Below are positions 1-6,613 of a DNA stretch of 25,505 nt, in pieces. Every line of letters begins with the position of its first letter. The first letter of the stretch is position 1. The notes beneath the pieces are model-generated. The model had not been told where the DNA came from and searched no databases. It saw only the letters and a program-made list of their open reading frames with translations. Origin of the DNA: JBBRUG01 sp038247995 (GTDB taxonomy: Bacteria > Chloroflexota > Chloroflexia > Chloroflexales > Chloroflexaceae); assembly GCA_038247995.1 (NCBI GenBank), contig JBBRUG010000039.1, positions 1-25,505 of the forward strand, read 5' to 3'. The translations under genes and the position numbers were made by a program.

Positions 1-8
1 GGGCTGCT

Positions 9-25
9 CTCAGGTGTAGGGTTTT
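9..25 (-). repeat. Inverted partial copy of the 63-bp repeat end
   Basis: The string caggtgtagggtttt near the left edge is the reverse complement of the aaaaccctacacctg segment that ends the 63-bp tandem repeat at 138-263. The two opposed ends bracket about 110 bp of hairpin-rich sequence, so the stretch 9-263 may be one compound intergenic element cut by the window edge. Confidence 0.5.
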
Positions 26-45
26 CGCCGTTGCCCGCACCCCCA

Positions 46-72
46 ACCCCGCTCCCTGAGCGGGAGCGGGGC
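46..72. repeat. GC-rich hairpin
   Basis: CCCCGCTCCC and GGGAGCGGGG form a perfect 10-bp stem around a short TGAGC loop. A second, weaker C-rich/G-rich pairing follows at about 110-145. No T tract follows, so this looks like a repeat-borne hairpin and not an intrinsic terminator. Confidence 0.6.
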
Positions 73-137
73 TTCCGACAGCATCAGGACGCCGAATCTG
101 CGGCGGCTCCCCCTGCTCCCCTTGAGGGAGAAGGGGG

Positions 138-263
138 CTGGGGGGATGAGGGAAATAGCGCATTGGGACGCGATCCTGTAAAAACCCTACACCTGCAAGG
201 TTGGGGGGATGCGGGGAATAGCGCATTGGGACGCGATCCTGTAAAAACCCTATACCTGCAAGG
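138..263. repeat. Tandem 63-bp repeat, two copies
   Basis: Copies at 138-200 and 201-263 differ at only a handful of positions; both contain GCGCATTGGGACGCGATCCT followed by gtaaaaaccctacacctgcaagg or its one-base variant. A (ctgaggg) heptamer triplet follows at 264-284. The second copy supplies the stop codon and last residues of the LysE-like remnant read on the minus strand. Confidence 0.85.
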
Positions 264-624
264 CTGAGGGCTGAGGGCTGAGGACGCACCCATCACCCAT
301 CAAGCTTGCAACCAATGCTGCAAGCCCAAAGCCTAAAATAATCAGCCCAGCGCCGCTGTTGATCCAGCGCAGCATGGAGGGCGTGATCCGGCTCCGTAAC
401 AACCCAATGCCACCGCTGAGCAGCAACCACCAGCCTGCCGAGCCGAGAAACACGCCGAGGACCAACAGCAGCGCGCTCCAACCCGTTACTCCCGCACCCA
501 GCCCCGTCACTAAGCCTACTACGCGTCCATCGCTGAGCGTACGCCGTATACAGGGCACCCCAATCGGCCCGACCGGCGCCGCAAGCGCCACGCCGATCAG
601 CATCCCCCGTACGAACAGGCTCAC
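250..624 (-). pseudogene. LysE/RhtB-family exporter, internally deleted
   Basis: The predicted protein begins with the LysE-family N-terminus (LIGVALAAPVGPIGV, then IRRTLSDGR) and ends with the family C-terminus (LVLGVFLGS, WWLLLSGGIGLLRSR, LRWIN). It is only about 124 residues where intact members have about 200. Roughly 80 central residues are missing in frame, joined at GLGA; intact relatives usually have a similar GLGA-type segment both before and after the missing part, so recombination between those two places is the likely cause. A GPIGVP replaces the usual GPIGVL. The last residues are read out of the 63-bp repeat, so the C-terminus is also altered. The GTG start at 624 is chosen because GGAAGGAA lies 6 bases upstream. 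LysE proteins export amino acids or similar small solutes; this remnant, with about half the membrane segments, probably does not. Confidence 0.7.
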
Positions 625-665
625 ATCCACTTCCTTCCCCCACTGTACGGGCCGACCCATGTGTC

Positions 666-704
666 GGCCCCGGCGCGGCCCCGGCGCGGCCCCGGCGCGG
701 CCCG
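666..704. repeat. 11-bp GC tandem repeat, 3.5 copies
   Basis: The unit GGCCCCGGCGC is repeated perfectly three times with a partial fourth copy. It lies in the leader between the terminator at 716-746 and the LysE-like start. Such a block can slip in replication and form stable structures. Confidence 0.8.
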
Positions 705-715
705 CCCCAGGGCAC

Positions 716-746
716 AAAAAAACCGCCAGGTCAAGCGACCCGGCGG
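716..746 (-). terminator. Intrinsic terminator in the leader of the LysE-like gene
   Basis: Read on the minus strand, CCGCCGGGTC, loop GCTT, GACCTGGCGG form a 10-bp stem (one G-U pair) followed by seven T's. This is a textbook rho-independent terminator. No minus-strand gene upstream needs terminating, because the neighbour at 918-1604 is on the plus strand, so a leader attenuator for the gene starting at 624 is the simplest reading. Confidence 0.75.
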
Positions 747-771
747 CTGAGTAGGGCGCGCACAACGTACG

Positions 772-840
772 TCAGGCAGGCCCCGCATCCGTCCGGTGGA
801 GGAACTGCTGCTGGAACATGCTGAACGTTACGTGCGTCAT
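772..840 (-). other. Possible leader peptide ORF ahead of the terminator
   Basis: A 22-codon ORF (starting MTHVTFSMFQQQF) ends 26 bases before the terminator stem on the same strand. Its place fits a leader peptide of a transcription attenuator, but no Shine-Dalgarno sequence is visible and there is no run of one regulatory amino acid beyond QQQ. Translation is unproven. Confidence 0.25.
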
Positions 841-917
841 ATGAGGTGAGCATAACGCGCTCCGGCGCTCGAAGCATCCGTCGCAGGAATGAACCGTACT
901 GAGGAGGAGGAGTTTTG

Positions 918-1604
918 GTGCGCTCTCAGTCTGCCCTAACCGAGCGAAGCACACGCCCAGCCCAGTTTCGGCGCTGGATCCGCCGGATCAGTGCTGGAAT
1001 CGGCCTGATCGCATTGCTGACGCTGGTTCTGCTGGCATATGTACATTCCAGCACCGCAGCGCTACGTTATGCCAACCCTGCGCTCGTACCAACAACGCGC
1101 GTCGCGGTGATCTTCGGGGCCGGGGTGCGCGGCGAACGGCCCAGCCGCATTCTGGCCGATCGGCTCGATGCCGCGATCGTGCTGTACCAACAGAATCAAG
1201 TGCAGAAGCTGCTGATGACCGGTGATAACAGCCGCATCGACTATGACGAAGTGACGATCATGCGCCGTTATGCCGAAGCGCGTGGCGTGGCAGCGAGCGA
1301 TATCACGCTCGACTATGCAGGCTTCTCCACTTACGAGAGTTGCTATCGCGCCCGTGCGATCTTCGGCCTGGAAGAGGCGATTCTGGTTACCCAACAGTAT
1401 CATCTGCCCCGCGCAGTCTACACCTGCCGCGCGCTGGGCATCGCTGCTACTGGGGTCGGCACACCGGATTGGGGGCGCTTCCCGGATGCTGCAATGCTGC
1501 GCTACACGATCCGTGAAGCTGTAGCCACATTAAAAGCGCTGGTTGATGTTCATCTTCTGCGCCCCGAACCAACATTTCTTGGCCCCTTCGAAGGCGTCAG
1601 TTAA
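918..1604 (+). CDS. SanA/YdcF-like DUF218 membrane protein
   Basis: A single N-terminal membrane anchor (about residues 24-44, GLIALLTLVLLAYV) is followed by a DUF218 domain of the SanA type. Family signatures are VAVIFGAGV, RPSRILADRLDAA, KLLMTGDN, YDEVTIMRRYA, the acidic DYAGFSTYESCYRA segment, and VTQQYHLPRAVY. SanA of E. coli affects vancomycin exclusion at high temperature, and the wider family acts in envelope polysaccharide or peptidoglycan maintenance; the exact reaction here is unknown. About 228 residues is the usual length. GTG at 918 is preferred over TTG at 915 because the GAGGAGGAGGAG ribosome-binding site at 901-912 is then well spaced. It stands alone between the minus-strand LysE remnant and the zinc-ribbon gene. 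Confidence 0.85.
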   Translation: MRSQSALTERSTRPAQFRRWIRRISAGIGLIALLTLVLLAYVHSSTAALRYANPALVPTTRVAVIFGAGVRGERPSRILADRLDAAIVLYQQNQVQKLLMTGDNSRIDYDEVTIMRRYAEARGVAASDITLDYAGFSTYESCYRARAIFGLEEAILVTQQYHLPRAVYTCRALGIAATGVGTPDWGRFPDAAMLRYTIREAVATLKALVDVHLLRPEPTFLGPFEGVS

Positions 1605-1770
1605 GCTGGCACAAAATATGCCAGTATGCGAACCGTAACTAGAGGAGTGCTGAAGCGATCCTTAGGATTTGCTGAGAAGGAGGCGCGAAACGAAACTCCT
1701 ACCGCCAAGTGAGCGTCTTTTCTACAGAGCCGCGTAACGGTTGAAAAGCGGCGCTAGAAGGGAGGGCCCG

Positions 1771-1998
1771 ATGAGCGTTCTCGTGCTTCAACAAAGCAAG
1801 CCACAGGTCGAAGAAGCGCAGGCCGCCTTCGCAGTCGTCTGCGCCTGGTGCGGTCGTGAGCGTCGTCGGTCGATCTGGCGCAAGATGCGCCTGCCGCAGA
1901 TCGGCAAGCGCGCACATGTAAGCCACGGCATCTGTCCTGAGTGCTACGAACGCCAGATGGCCAAACTGGAATCCAAGATCACTGAACACGCCTCGTGA
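1771..1998 (+). CDS. Small stand-alone zinc-ribbon protein
   Basis: A 75-residue protein with CAWCGR near residue 28 and SHGICPECYER near residue 52, giving a Cys-x2-Cys / His-Gly-Ile-Cys-x2-Cys pattern that should bind one zinc. From family knowledge, the same C(A/S)WC...SHGICPEC pattern is usually found as a C-terminal tail on response regulators or PAS-containing signalling proteins; here it stands alone without a receiver domain. The ATG is preceded by AGAAGGGAGGG at 1757-1766. The last codons (TEHAS) and stop lie inside a short direct repeat that recurs 100 bp downstream, so the C-terminus may have been altered. Its partner is unknown; a free-standing adaptor for signalling proteins is a guess. 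Confidence 0.7.
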   Translation: MSVLVLQQSKPQVEEAQAAFAVVCAWCGRERRRSIWRKMRLPQIGKRAHVSHGICPECYERQMAKLESKITEHAS

Positions 1999-2116
1999 AC
2001 CTCTGTAGTCACTGAACCGGCTGGCGCGCAGAGCGCGCCTTCGTTGTTCTGGCGCACCGCTCCTGCCCACCCCGATAGAGCACTAAACACATCTCGTGAA
2101 CCCCTGGTCACTGAAC
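1978..2116. repeat. Direct repeat pair at the zinc-ribbon gene end
   Basis: The segment at about 1978-2017 (cactgaacacgcctcgtgaac, then tagtcactgaac) recurs at about 2078-2116 (cactaaacacatctcgtgaac, then ggtcactgaac), a spacing of about 100 bp. The first copy overlaps the end of the zinc-ribbon gene. The rest of the 1999-2328 gap holds the 98-bp repeat at 2161-2258 and no credible gene. Confidence 0.6.
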
Positions 2117-2160
2117 AGCATCCCTGCCTCCCGCCGCCTGCCCCCTGCGGTCTGGGATTA

Positions 2161-2258
2161 CAGCATTGCTCAGATCGATTGAGCCTGCATAACCCGGCGC
2201 GAGCGTAGCGAGCTACCCGGTTCAGTGGCCTCTGCGGCTCAGTCATGCTGCTCAGTGC
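2161..2258 (-). repeat. 98-bp dispersed repeat, copy A
   Basis: The reverse complement of this segment aligns without gaps to 21918-22015, 89 of 98 positions identical by hand alignment. It contains cagcatgactgag, ccactgaaccgggtagc and caatcgatctgagcaatg. It lies just upstream of the glycogen synthase promoter region. No ORF or transposase is associated. Confidence 0.85.
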
Positions 2259-2268
2259 GCTAGTGCGG

Positions 2269-2274
2269 TATACT
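2269..2274 (+). promoter_or_regulatory. Possible -10 box for glycogen synthase operon
   Basis: TATACT lies 55 bases before the ATG at 2329. No good -35 box stands 17 bases upstream (TGCTGC), and what is there belongs to the end of the 98-bp repeat. Weak evidence only. Confidence 0.3.
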
Positions 2275-2328
2275 ACCGGCATCCCTGCGAGTTTGTCGCC
2301 AGTATTTATCCCCCAGTGAGGTTTCACG

Positions 2329-3540
2329 ATGCCTGAACTCCGCAAAATTGCGCTGTTCACCAACGAGTACCCGCCAAATGTGTATGGTGGCGCCGGCGTT
2401 CACGTCGAATACCTGAGCCGGGCGATTGCCCGCCGCCTGCCAGTAGAAGTGCGCTGCTTCGGCGATCAGCACGTCGATGCGCCGAACCTCAGCGTGCGCG
2501 GCTATCCGGCCTGGCCTGAGGCGCGCCAGAACACCGATCCGCGCTTTGGATCGGCACTCGACGCTTTTCAGCGTTCGCTCACCTTCGCAAAAGACAATTT
2601 TGACGCCGATATAGTCCATTGCCATACCTGGTACACCCAGATGGGCGGCCTGATCGCGAGCAAACTCTGGGGCATACCAAGTGTGCTCACCGTCCACTCG
2701 CTGGAGCCGCTGCGGCCCTGGAAGGTCGAACAACTCGGCAATGCCTACTACCTCAGCGCCTGGATGGAGCGCACAGCAATGGAGCAGGCCGATGCGGTGA
2801 TCGCCGTCTCCAAAGAGACCCGCGCCGACATCCTGCGCTTGTTCGACATTCCCCCCGAGCGGGTTCATGTGATTTACAACGGCATCGATCTGGCCGAGTA
2901 TCGTAAGGCAACCAGCACCGAAGCGCTGACCCGCTACGGGATCGACCCAGAGCGGCCCTTTGTGCTGTTTGTCGGGCGGATTACGCGCCAGAAGGGGATC
3001 ATTCATCTTGTCAACGCGATCCCCCAGATCGATCCGGCCATGCAAGTCGTGCTGTGCGCCGGCGCCCCCGATACGCCTGCCATCGGCGCAGAGATGGAAG
3101 AGCGGGTCGCCGCTGTGAGCGCCGGTCGCCCCGGTGTGATCTGGATCCGTGAGATGCTGGCGCGCCCCGATGTGATTCAGCTCTATTCGCACGCCGCCGT
3201 CTTCTGCTGCCCATCTGTCTACGAACCGTTTGGGATCATTAACCTGGAGGCGATGGCCTGCGAAACTCCGGTGGTCGCGTCGGCGGTCGGCGGGATCAAA
3301 GAAGTGGTTATCCCTGAGGAGACGGGCGTGCTCGTGCCGCTCGAACTGAAGGAAGACACCTTTGATCCAGTTGATCCGGCGGCGTTTTCCGCGGCGCTCG
3401 CCGCCGGGATCAACCGTTTCGCCAACGATCCGGCCCTGCGCGAACGCATGGGCCTGGCCGGGCGCAAACGGGTTGAGGATCACTTCAGCTGGGATGCAAT
3501 TGCCGAGCAGACCATTGAACTCTATCAGTCTTTGCTCTGA
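2329..3540 (+). CDS. glgA: Glycogen synthase, actinobacterial GT4 type
   Basis: A 403-residue GT-B glycosyltransferase of family GT4. Seen in order: the N-terminal NEYPPNVYGGAGVHVEYL donor-domain start, HCHTWYT, VLTVHSLEPLRPWK, AVIAVSKETR, VIYNGID, the FVGRITRQKGI start of the second Rossmann domain, and the sugar-nucleotide site YEPFGIINLEAMACETPVVA. These match the Corynebacterium-type glycogen synthase family (TIGR02149). Characterised members of that family use ADP-glucose either to extend alpha-1,4-glucan or, as GlgM, to make maltose-1-phosphate for the GlgE route; the sequence alone does not decide which. AGTGAGG upstream (2316-2322) serves as ribosome-binding site. It is the first gene of a plus-strand run with the acetyltransferase and MFS genes, although a hairpin follows its stop. 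Confidence 0.92.
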   Translation: MPELRKIALFTNEYPPNVYGGAGVHVEYLSRAIARRLPVEVRCFGDQHVDAPNLSVRGYPAWPEARQNTDPRFGSALDAFQRSLTFAKDNFDADIVHCHTWYTQMGGLIASKLWGIPSVLTVHSLEPLRPWKVEQLGNAYYLSAWMERTAMEQADAVIAVSKETRADILRLFDIPPERVHVIYNGIDLAEYRKATSTEALTRYGIDPERPFVLFVGRITRQKGIIHLVNAIPQIDPAMQVVLCAGAPDTPAIGAEMEERVAAVSAGRPGVIWIREMLARPDVIQLYSHAAVFCCPSVYEPFGIINLEAMACETPVVASAVGGIKEVVIPEETGVLVPLELKEDTFDPVDPAAFSAALAAGINRFANDPALRERMGLAGRKRVEDHFSWDAIAEQTIELYQSLL

Positions 3541-3549
3541 TGATATGTG

Positions 3550-3586
3550 TTGTGCTGCGGCGCGGCTTCGCCGCATCGCAGCACAA
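3550..3586 (+). terminator. Strong intergenic hairpin after glgA
   Basis: TTGTGCTGCG and CGCAGCACAA make a perfect 10-bp stem, with a nested GCGGC-TTC-GCCGC hairpin inside. It lies 9 bases after the glgA stop and its last A is the A of an ATG at 3586. There is no T run, so it may act as an mRNA 3'-end stabiliser, a weak terminator, or a fold that hides that ATG. Confidence 0.55.
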
Positions 3587-3612
3587 TGATCATTGAAAAG
3601 GCGGCAACAGCA

Positions 3613-4662
3613 ATGCCCCCGAGCCAGACTGTGACGCTCACCCCATTTGATTTACGCGGCGCCGACGATGCAGCGTATCGCCCGCTTTGGGAGTTGAGCG
3701 AACAATTGCGTGTCGAGCGTCGCCCCGACGATCCGCCGCGCCCGTTGGCCCTGTACGCGAACCAGAACCGCAGCACTCCGGATTTCATCCACGATGAAGT
3801 GATCCTTGCGCATAACAGCGCTGGTCAACCTGCCGGTTATGCTGAAATCGGCTTTGATCCAAGCGGCGCCAACCAACATGCTGCTCAGCTTCAGCTTAAA
3901 GTCGCCGCAGCGGATCGCCGCCAGGGTCTTGGGCGGAGGCTACTCGCCTGGGCCGTTGCGCAGGCGCGAGCGCACAAGCGACGACTCTTGATTCTCGACA
4001 CCTCGGATCGCATACCTGCCGGGGCGATCTTCGCCGAGCGGATCGGCGCACAACGCGGCCTGGAGAATCGGATCAGCCAGCTTGCGCTGGCCAACCTGGA
4101 TCGGCAACTGCTCCACGATTGGCAGGCCCGCGCCACAGAGCGCGCCACCGATTTTGAACTACTCGTCTGGGACAATAGTGTTCCCGAAAGCGAGATCATG
4201 GCCTTCGCCGACTTATGTGAAGTCATGAACAGCGCGCCCCGCGATCAACTTAATCTTGAAGACGAAAAGGTTACGCCGGAGAAGATCCGCGCCTGGATGC
4301 AGAGCATGCAGGCCGGCGGCAACCACATCTGGACGCTGGTGGCCCGCGAGCGTAGCACCGGCGTACTTGCCGGCGTCACCGAACTGTTTTACACGCCCGA
4401 TCGACCGACGATCCTCGAACAGGGGCTAACGGCGGTGCGGCCGGCATACCGCAACCTGGGCCTGGGGCGCTGGCTCAAGGCGGTAATGCTCGATCGGGTG
4501 CTGCGCGAACTGCCCGCGGCGCGGTTTGTGCGCACGGGCAACGCCAAGAGTAATGCGCCGATGCTGGCGATCAATGTGGCCTTGGGCTTTACGCCCTATG
4601 ATGCGACGACGATCTGGCAGGTCGAGACCGAGCAGGCGGCGGCCTACCTGGGGATGCGGTGA
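3613..4662 (+). CDS. Tandem GNAT acetyltransferase
   Basis: About 349 residues holding two GNAT folds, as in mycothiol-synthase-like proteins. The first half has the acetyl-CoA pyrophosphate loop in ADRRQGLGRRLLAWA (R-x2-G-x-G/A) and the second half repeats it in VRPAYRNLGLGRWLKAVML; only the second is followed by a classic NAKSNAPMLAINVALGF tail. GNAT proteins move an acyl group from acyl-CoA to an amine; the acceptor here is unknown. Starts at 3547 (GTG) and 3586 (ATG) are in frame, but both lie in the hairpin at 3550-3586 and lack a ribosome-binding site; ATG 3613 has AAAAGG about 10 bases upstream and is preferred. The stop overlaps the MFS start (GTGA), so the two are translationally coupled. 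Confidence 0.8.
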   Translation: MPPSQTVTLTPFDLRGADDAAYRPLWELSEQLRVERRPDDPPRPLALYANQNRSTPDFIHDEVILAHNSAGQPAGYAEIGFDPSGANQHAAQLQLKVAAADRRQGLGRRLLAWAVAQARAHKRRLLILDTSDRIPAGAIFAERIGAQRGLENRISQLALANLDRQLLHDWQARATERATDFELLVWDNSVPESEIMAFADLCEVMNSAPRDQLNLEDEKVTPEKIRAWMQSMQAGGNHIWTLVARERSTGVLAGVTELFYTPDRPTILEQGLTAVRPAYRNLGLGRWLKAVMLDRVLRELPAARFVRTGNAKSNAPMLAINVALGFTPYDATTIWQVETEQAAAYLGMR

Positions 4663-5954
4663 ATTCTACGTCGCGCCTGGCCGCTTCGCTCCAACATCGC
4701 GGCATTTTCTACGGCTGGGTTGTCGTCGGGATCTGCTTCCTGGTGCTGTGCATCAACTTTGGCGTCCGGCTCAGCTTCGGAATCTTCTTTGAGGCGTTCA
4801 CCCGCGACAGTTCGTTAGGCTGGTCGCGCGCCGACATCGCAGGCGTATTCAGCCTCTCGGTGCTTACCCAGGCGTTTACCAGCGGCTTGATCGGCTGGAT
4901 GCTTGATCGCTTCGGCGCCCGCGCAGTGGATGGCGTGGGCTTGTTGGTGCTCGGCAGCGGGTTGATCTGGACCAGTCGGATCAATAGCCTGCTGGAACTC
5001 TACCTGGCATTTGGCTTTGTTACGGGCTTAGGCACAGCGATCCTGGGCCTCACGGTGCATGGCACAACAGTGAGCCGTTGGTTCGAGCGGGGCGGCTCAC
5101 GCGGCCTGGCGATTGGCCTGGCCTACGCCGGCACCGGGATGGGGATCTTTGTGCTTGCGCCGATAATCGAGCGCGTGATCGCCGTCAGCGATTGGCGCAA
5201 CGCATACCTGCTCTTAGCGGCACTGGCCCTGTTCGGCGTCCTGCCGATTACGCTGCTGCTCCTACGCGGTGCGCCGGCACTGCTCGGGTTGCGCCCGGCG
5301 GGAGCGCCGCCATTGCAACGTGCCGGAGAGCCGGCGCCGCCGACACCGATCCGGCGCGATTGGAGCTTCGCTGCTGCGCTACGGTCGCCAATCTTCTGGC
5401 TGCTGATGACGGCAGGCTTTCTCAGCCTCTTCACCCTGCGCATGATTACGGTGCATCAGGTAGCGCACTTCGTCGATCAGGGTGTGCCACGGCTGACTGC
5501 GGCCACCGCATTTGGCGGCGCAGGCCTGATCACGGCGCTGGCCTACATCGGCTTCGGCACCTTGAGCGACCGGATCGGACGTGAGCGCGCTTTTTACTTG
5601 GGGGCTACAGCCCAGATCAGCGCCCTGCTGATGCTGCTGAACCTGCCGACGAATGCATCGCCGGTCTATATTTATGGGTATGCGCTCTTATGGGGCATTG
5701 GCGAGGGGAGCCGGAGCGGATTGCTCACGGCGATTACCAGTGATTATTTCACCGGTACGCAACTCGGCAGCATCGTCGGGACGCTGGGCGCCTTTTTTGG
5801 GTTAGGCGCAGCGGCCGGGAGTTGGGCCGGCGGATTGATCTACGACGCGCAGGGAAGCTACAGCCTGGCGCTGATCAGCGCCGGTGTGGCCACGATCCTG
5901 GCCTGCGTGTGCGTAGCACTAACGCAAAAACCAGTCCCGCCCCGCGCCGCATAG
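4659..5954 (+). CDS. MFS transporter, monocarboxylate/OFA-like
   Basis: A 431-residue protein with about 12 hydrophobic segments, opening with HRGIFYGWVVVGICFLVLCINFG-like sequence, the form typical of OFA (oxalate/formate) and monocarboxylate-porter-like MFS proteins. The MFS loop 2-3 motif appears as GWMLDRFGAR (after TM2), its half-two counterpart as GTLSDRIGRE, and LRMITVHQVAHFVDQGV resembles the substrate region of the half-two start. The substrate cannot be read from sequence; small carboxylates are a family-based guess. The GTG start overlaps the acetyltransferase stop by four bases. A perfect consensus promoter on the opposite strand lies 34 bases beyond its 3' end and points into it. 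Confidence 0.85.
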   Translation: MNSTSRLAASLQHRGIFYGWVVVGICFLVLCINFGVRLSFGIFFEAFTRDSSLGWSRADIAGVFSLSVLTQAFTSGLIGWMLDRFGARAVDGVGLLVLGSGLIWTSRINSLLELYLAFGFVTGLGTAILGLTVHGTTVSRWFERGGSRGLAIGLAYAGTGMGIFVLAPIIERVIAVSDWRNAYLLLAALALFGVLPITLLLLRGAPALLGLRPAGAPPLQRAGEPAPPTPIRRDWSFAAALRSPIFWLLMTAGFLSLFTLRMITVHQVAHFVDQGVPRLTAATAFGGAGLITALAYIGFGTLSDRIGRERAFYLGATAQISALLMLLNLPTNASPVYIYGYALLWGIGEGSRSGLLTAITSDYFTGTQLGSIVGTLGAFFGLGAAAGSWAGGLIYDAQGSYSLALISAGVATILACVCVALTQKPVPPRAA

Positions 5955-6316
5955 TCTGTTTAATTTTTTCTTAACTGGATAGTGGCCATTATAGCGCAGC
6001 CCGTACGATCTGTCAAACCTGGCTCACACAACACAATTTTCACTATTTAGCGCGCCATTATTCATCAAAAAGTAACCCGGCAGGTTGATAGTGTGACCAA
6101 GAAGTGATGGCACTACCATCCGGGGGGAACAGGTTTACACAGGGGGGGCCGCAATGATCTGGATTTGGGTGAGCTTCAGCACCAATCGCCTTGGGCAAGC
6201 CGTTTTCGGCGCGAGCGGTCGTGTGCAATCCTGCTAAGGTTGAGGGGCTGGAAGCAGGAAGCAAAAAGTAGCGGAGGCAGGCGGCAGGTTGTACACCTGC
6301 ACCTGCCTCTTCTGCG
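5955..6316. other. Intergenic region between convergent genes
   Basis: No credible gene. It contains an A/T-rich patch (TTTAATTTTTTCTTAA at 5960-5975), the leftward consensus promoter at 5988-6016, a G-rich patch around 6120-6150, and a hairpin near 6274-6308 (gaggcaggcggcaggt against acctgcacctgcctc) just beyond the stop of the MoaD-like gene, which may end transcription from the minus strand. Confidence 0.6.
5988..6016 (-). promoter_or_regulatory. Perfect sigma70-type promoter, antisense to the MFS gene
   Basis: On the minus strand the sequence reads TTGACA, 17 bases, TATAAT: both hexamers fully consensus with ideal spacing. Transcription would start near 5981 and run leftward into the 3' end of the MFS gene on its antisense strand. 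No minus-strand gene is present there, so an antisense or small RNA, or a promoter left from a lost gene, is implied. Confidence 0.7.
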
Positions 6317-6613
6317 TTATCCGCCCGCCATAGCGCCCACAATGAGGAATGGTTCAGCGCCGGTAACAATTGCGTCCGGGAGGCGTGTAGCGGGCGGTTC
6401 GTGCGACAGATCTTCCTCACACGCGAAGAACCGCACAAACGGCCGCCGGGTGAGCGTAACCTGATCGCGGATTGTGCCGCGCAGCACCGGATACTGCGCC
6501 TCAAGTGCGTCGAGCAGCGCACCGAGGGTGATCGGCGCAGCTACCTCCAGGGTCACTTCGCGCGCTACACGGGCAAGCGTGCGCAAGTGCGCCGGCAATT
6601 CAACCCGGATCAT
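6317..6613 (-). CDS. MoaD/ThiS-like sulfur-carrier protein
   Basis: A 98-residue ubiquitin-like protein (MIRVELPAHLRTLARV start, TLGALLDALEAQYPVLRG in the middle, FLIVGAMAGG end). The free C-terminal Gly-Gly is the hallmark of MoaD, ThiS and related carriers, where it is adenylated and then turned into a thiocarboxylate by a MoeB/ThiF-type enzyme. No MoaE, MoeB, ThiG or ThiF gene is nearby. The ATG at 6613 overlaps the stop of the upstream beta-propeller gene by four bases (ATGA), so the two are made together. Longer upstream starts would lie inside that gene. Whether it serves molybdopterin, thiamin or another sulfur transfer, or protein tagging, cannot be said from this window. Confidence 0.85.
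   Translation of the reverse strand: MIRVELPAHLRTLARVAREVTLEVAAPITLGALLDALEAQYPVLRGTIRDQVTLTRRPFVRFFACEEDLSHEPPATRLPDAIVTGAEPFLIVGAMAGG

Noticed and set aside
1605..1770. Possible riboswitch upstream of the zinc-ribbon gene
   Set aside because: The ACTCCTAC text and GGAGG/CTCCT pairing recall the end of a fluoride riboswitch, but the expected pseudoknot and P1/P3 helices are not there. No other known class fits.
2260..3576. 438-codon open frame antisense to glgA
   Set aside because: Composition (His, Arg, Gly, Asp rich) and lack of any domain mark it as a shadow of the well-supported glycogen synthase gene.
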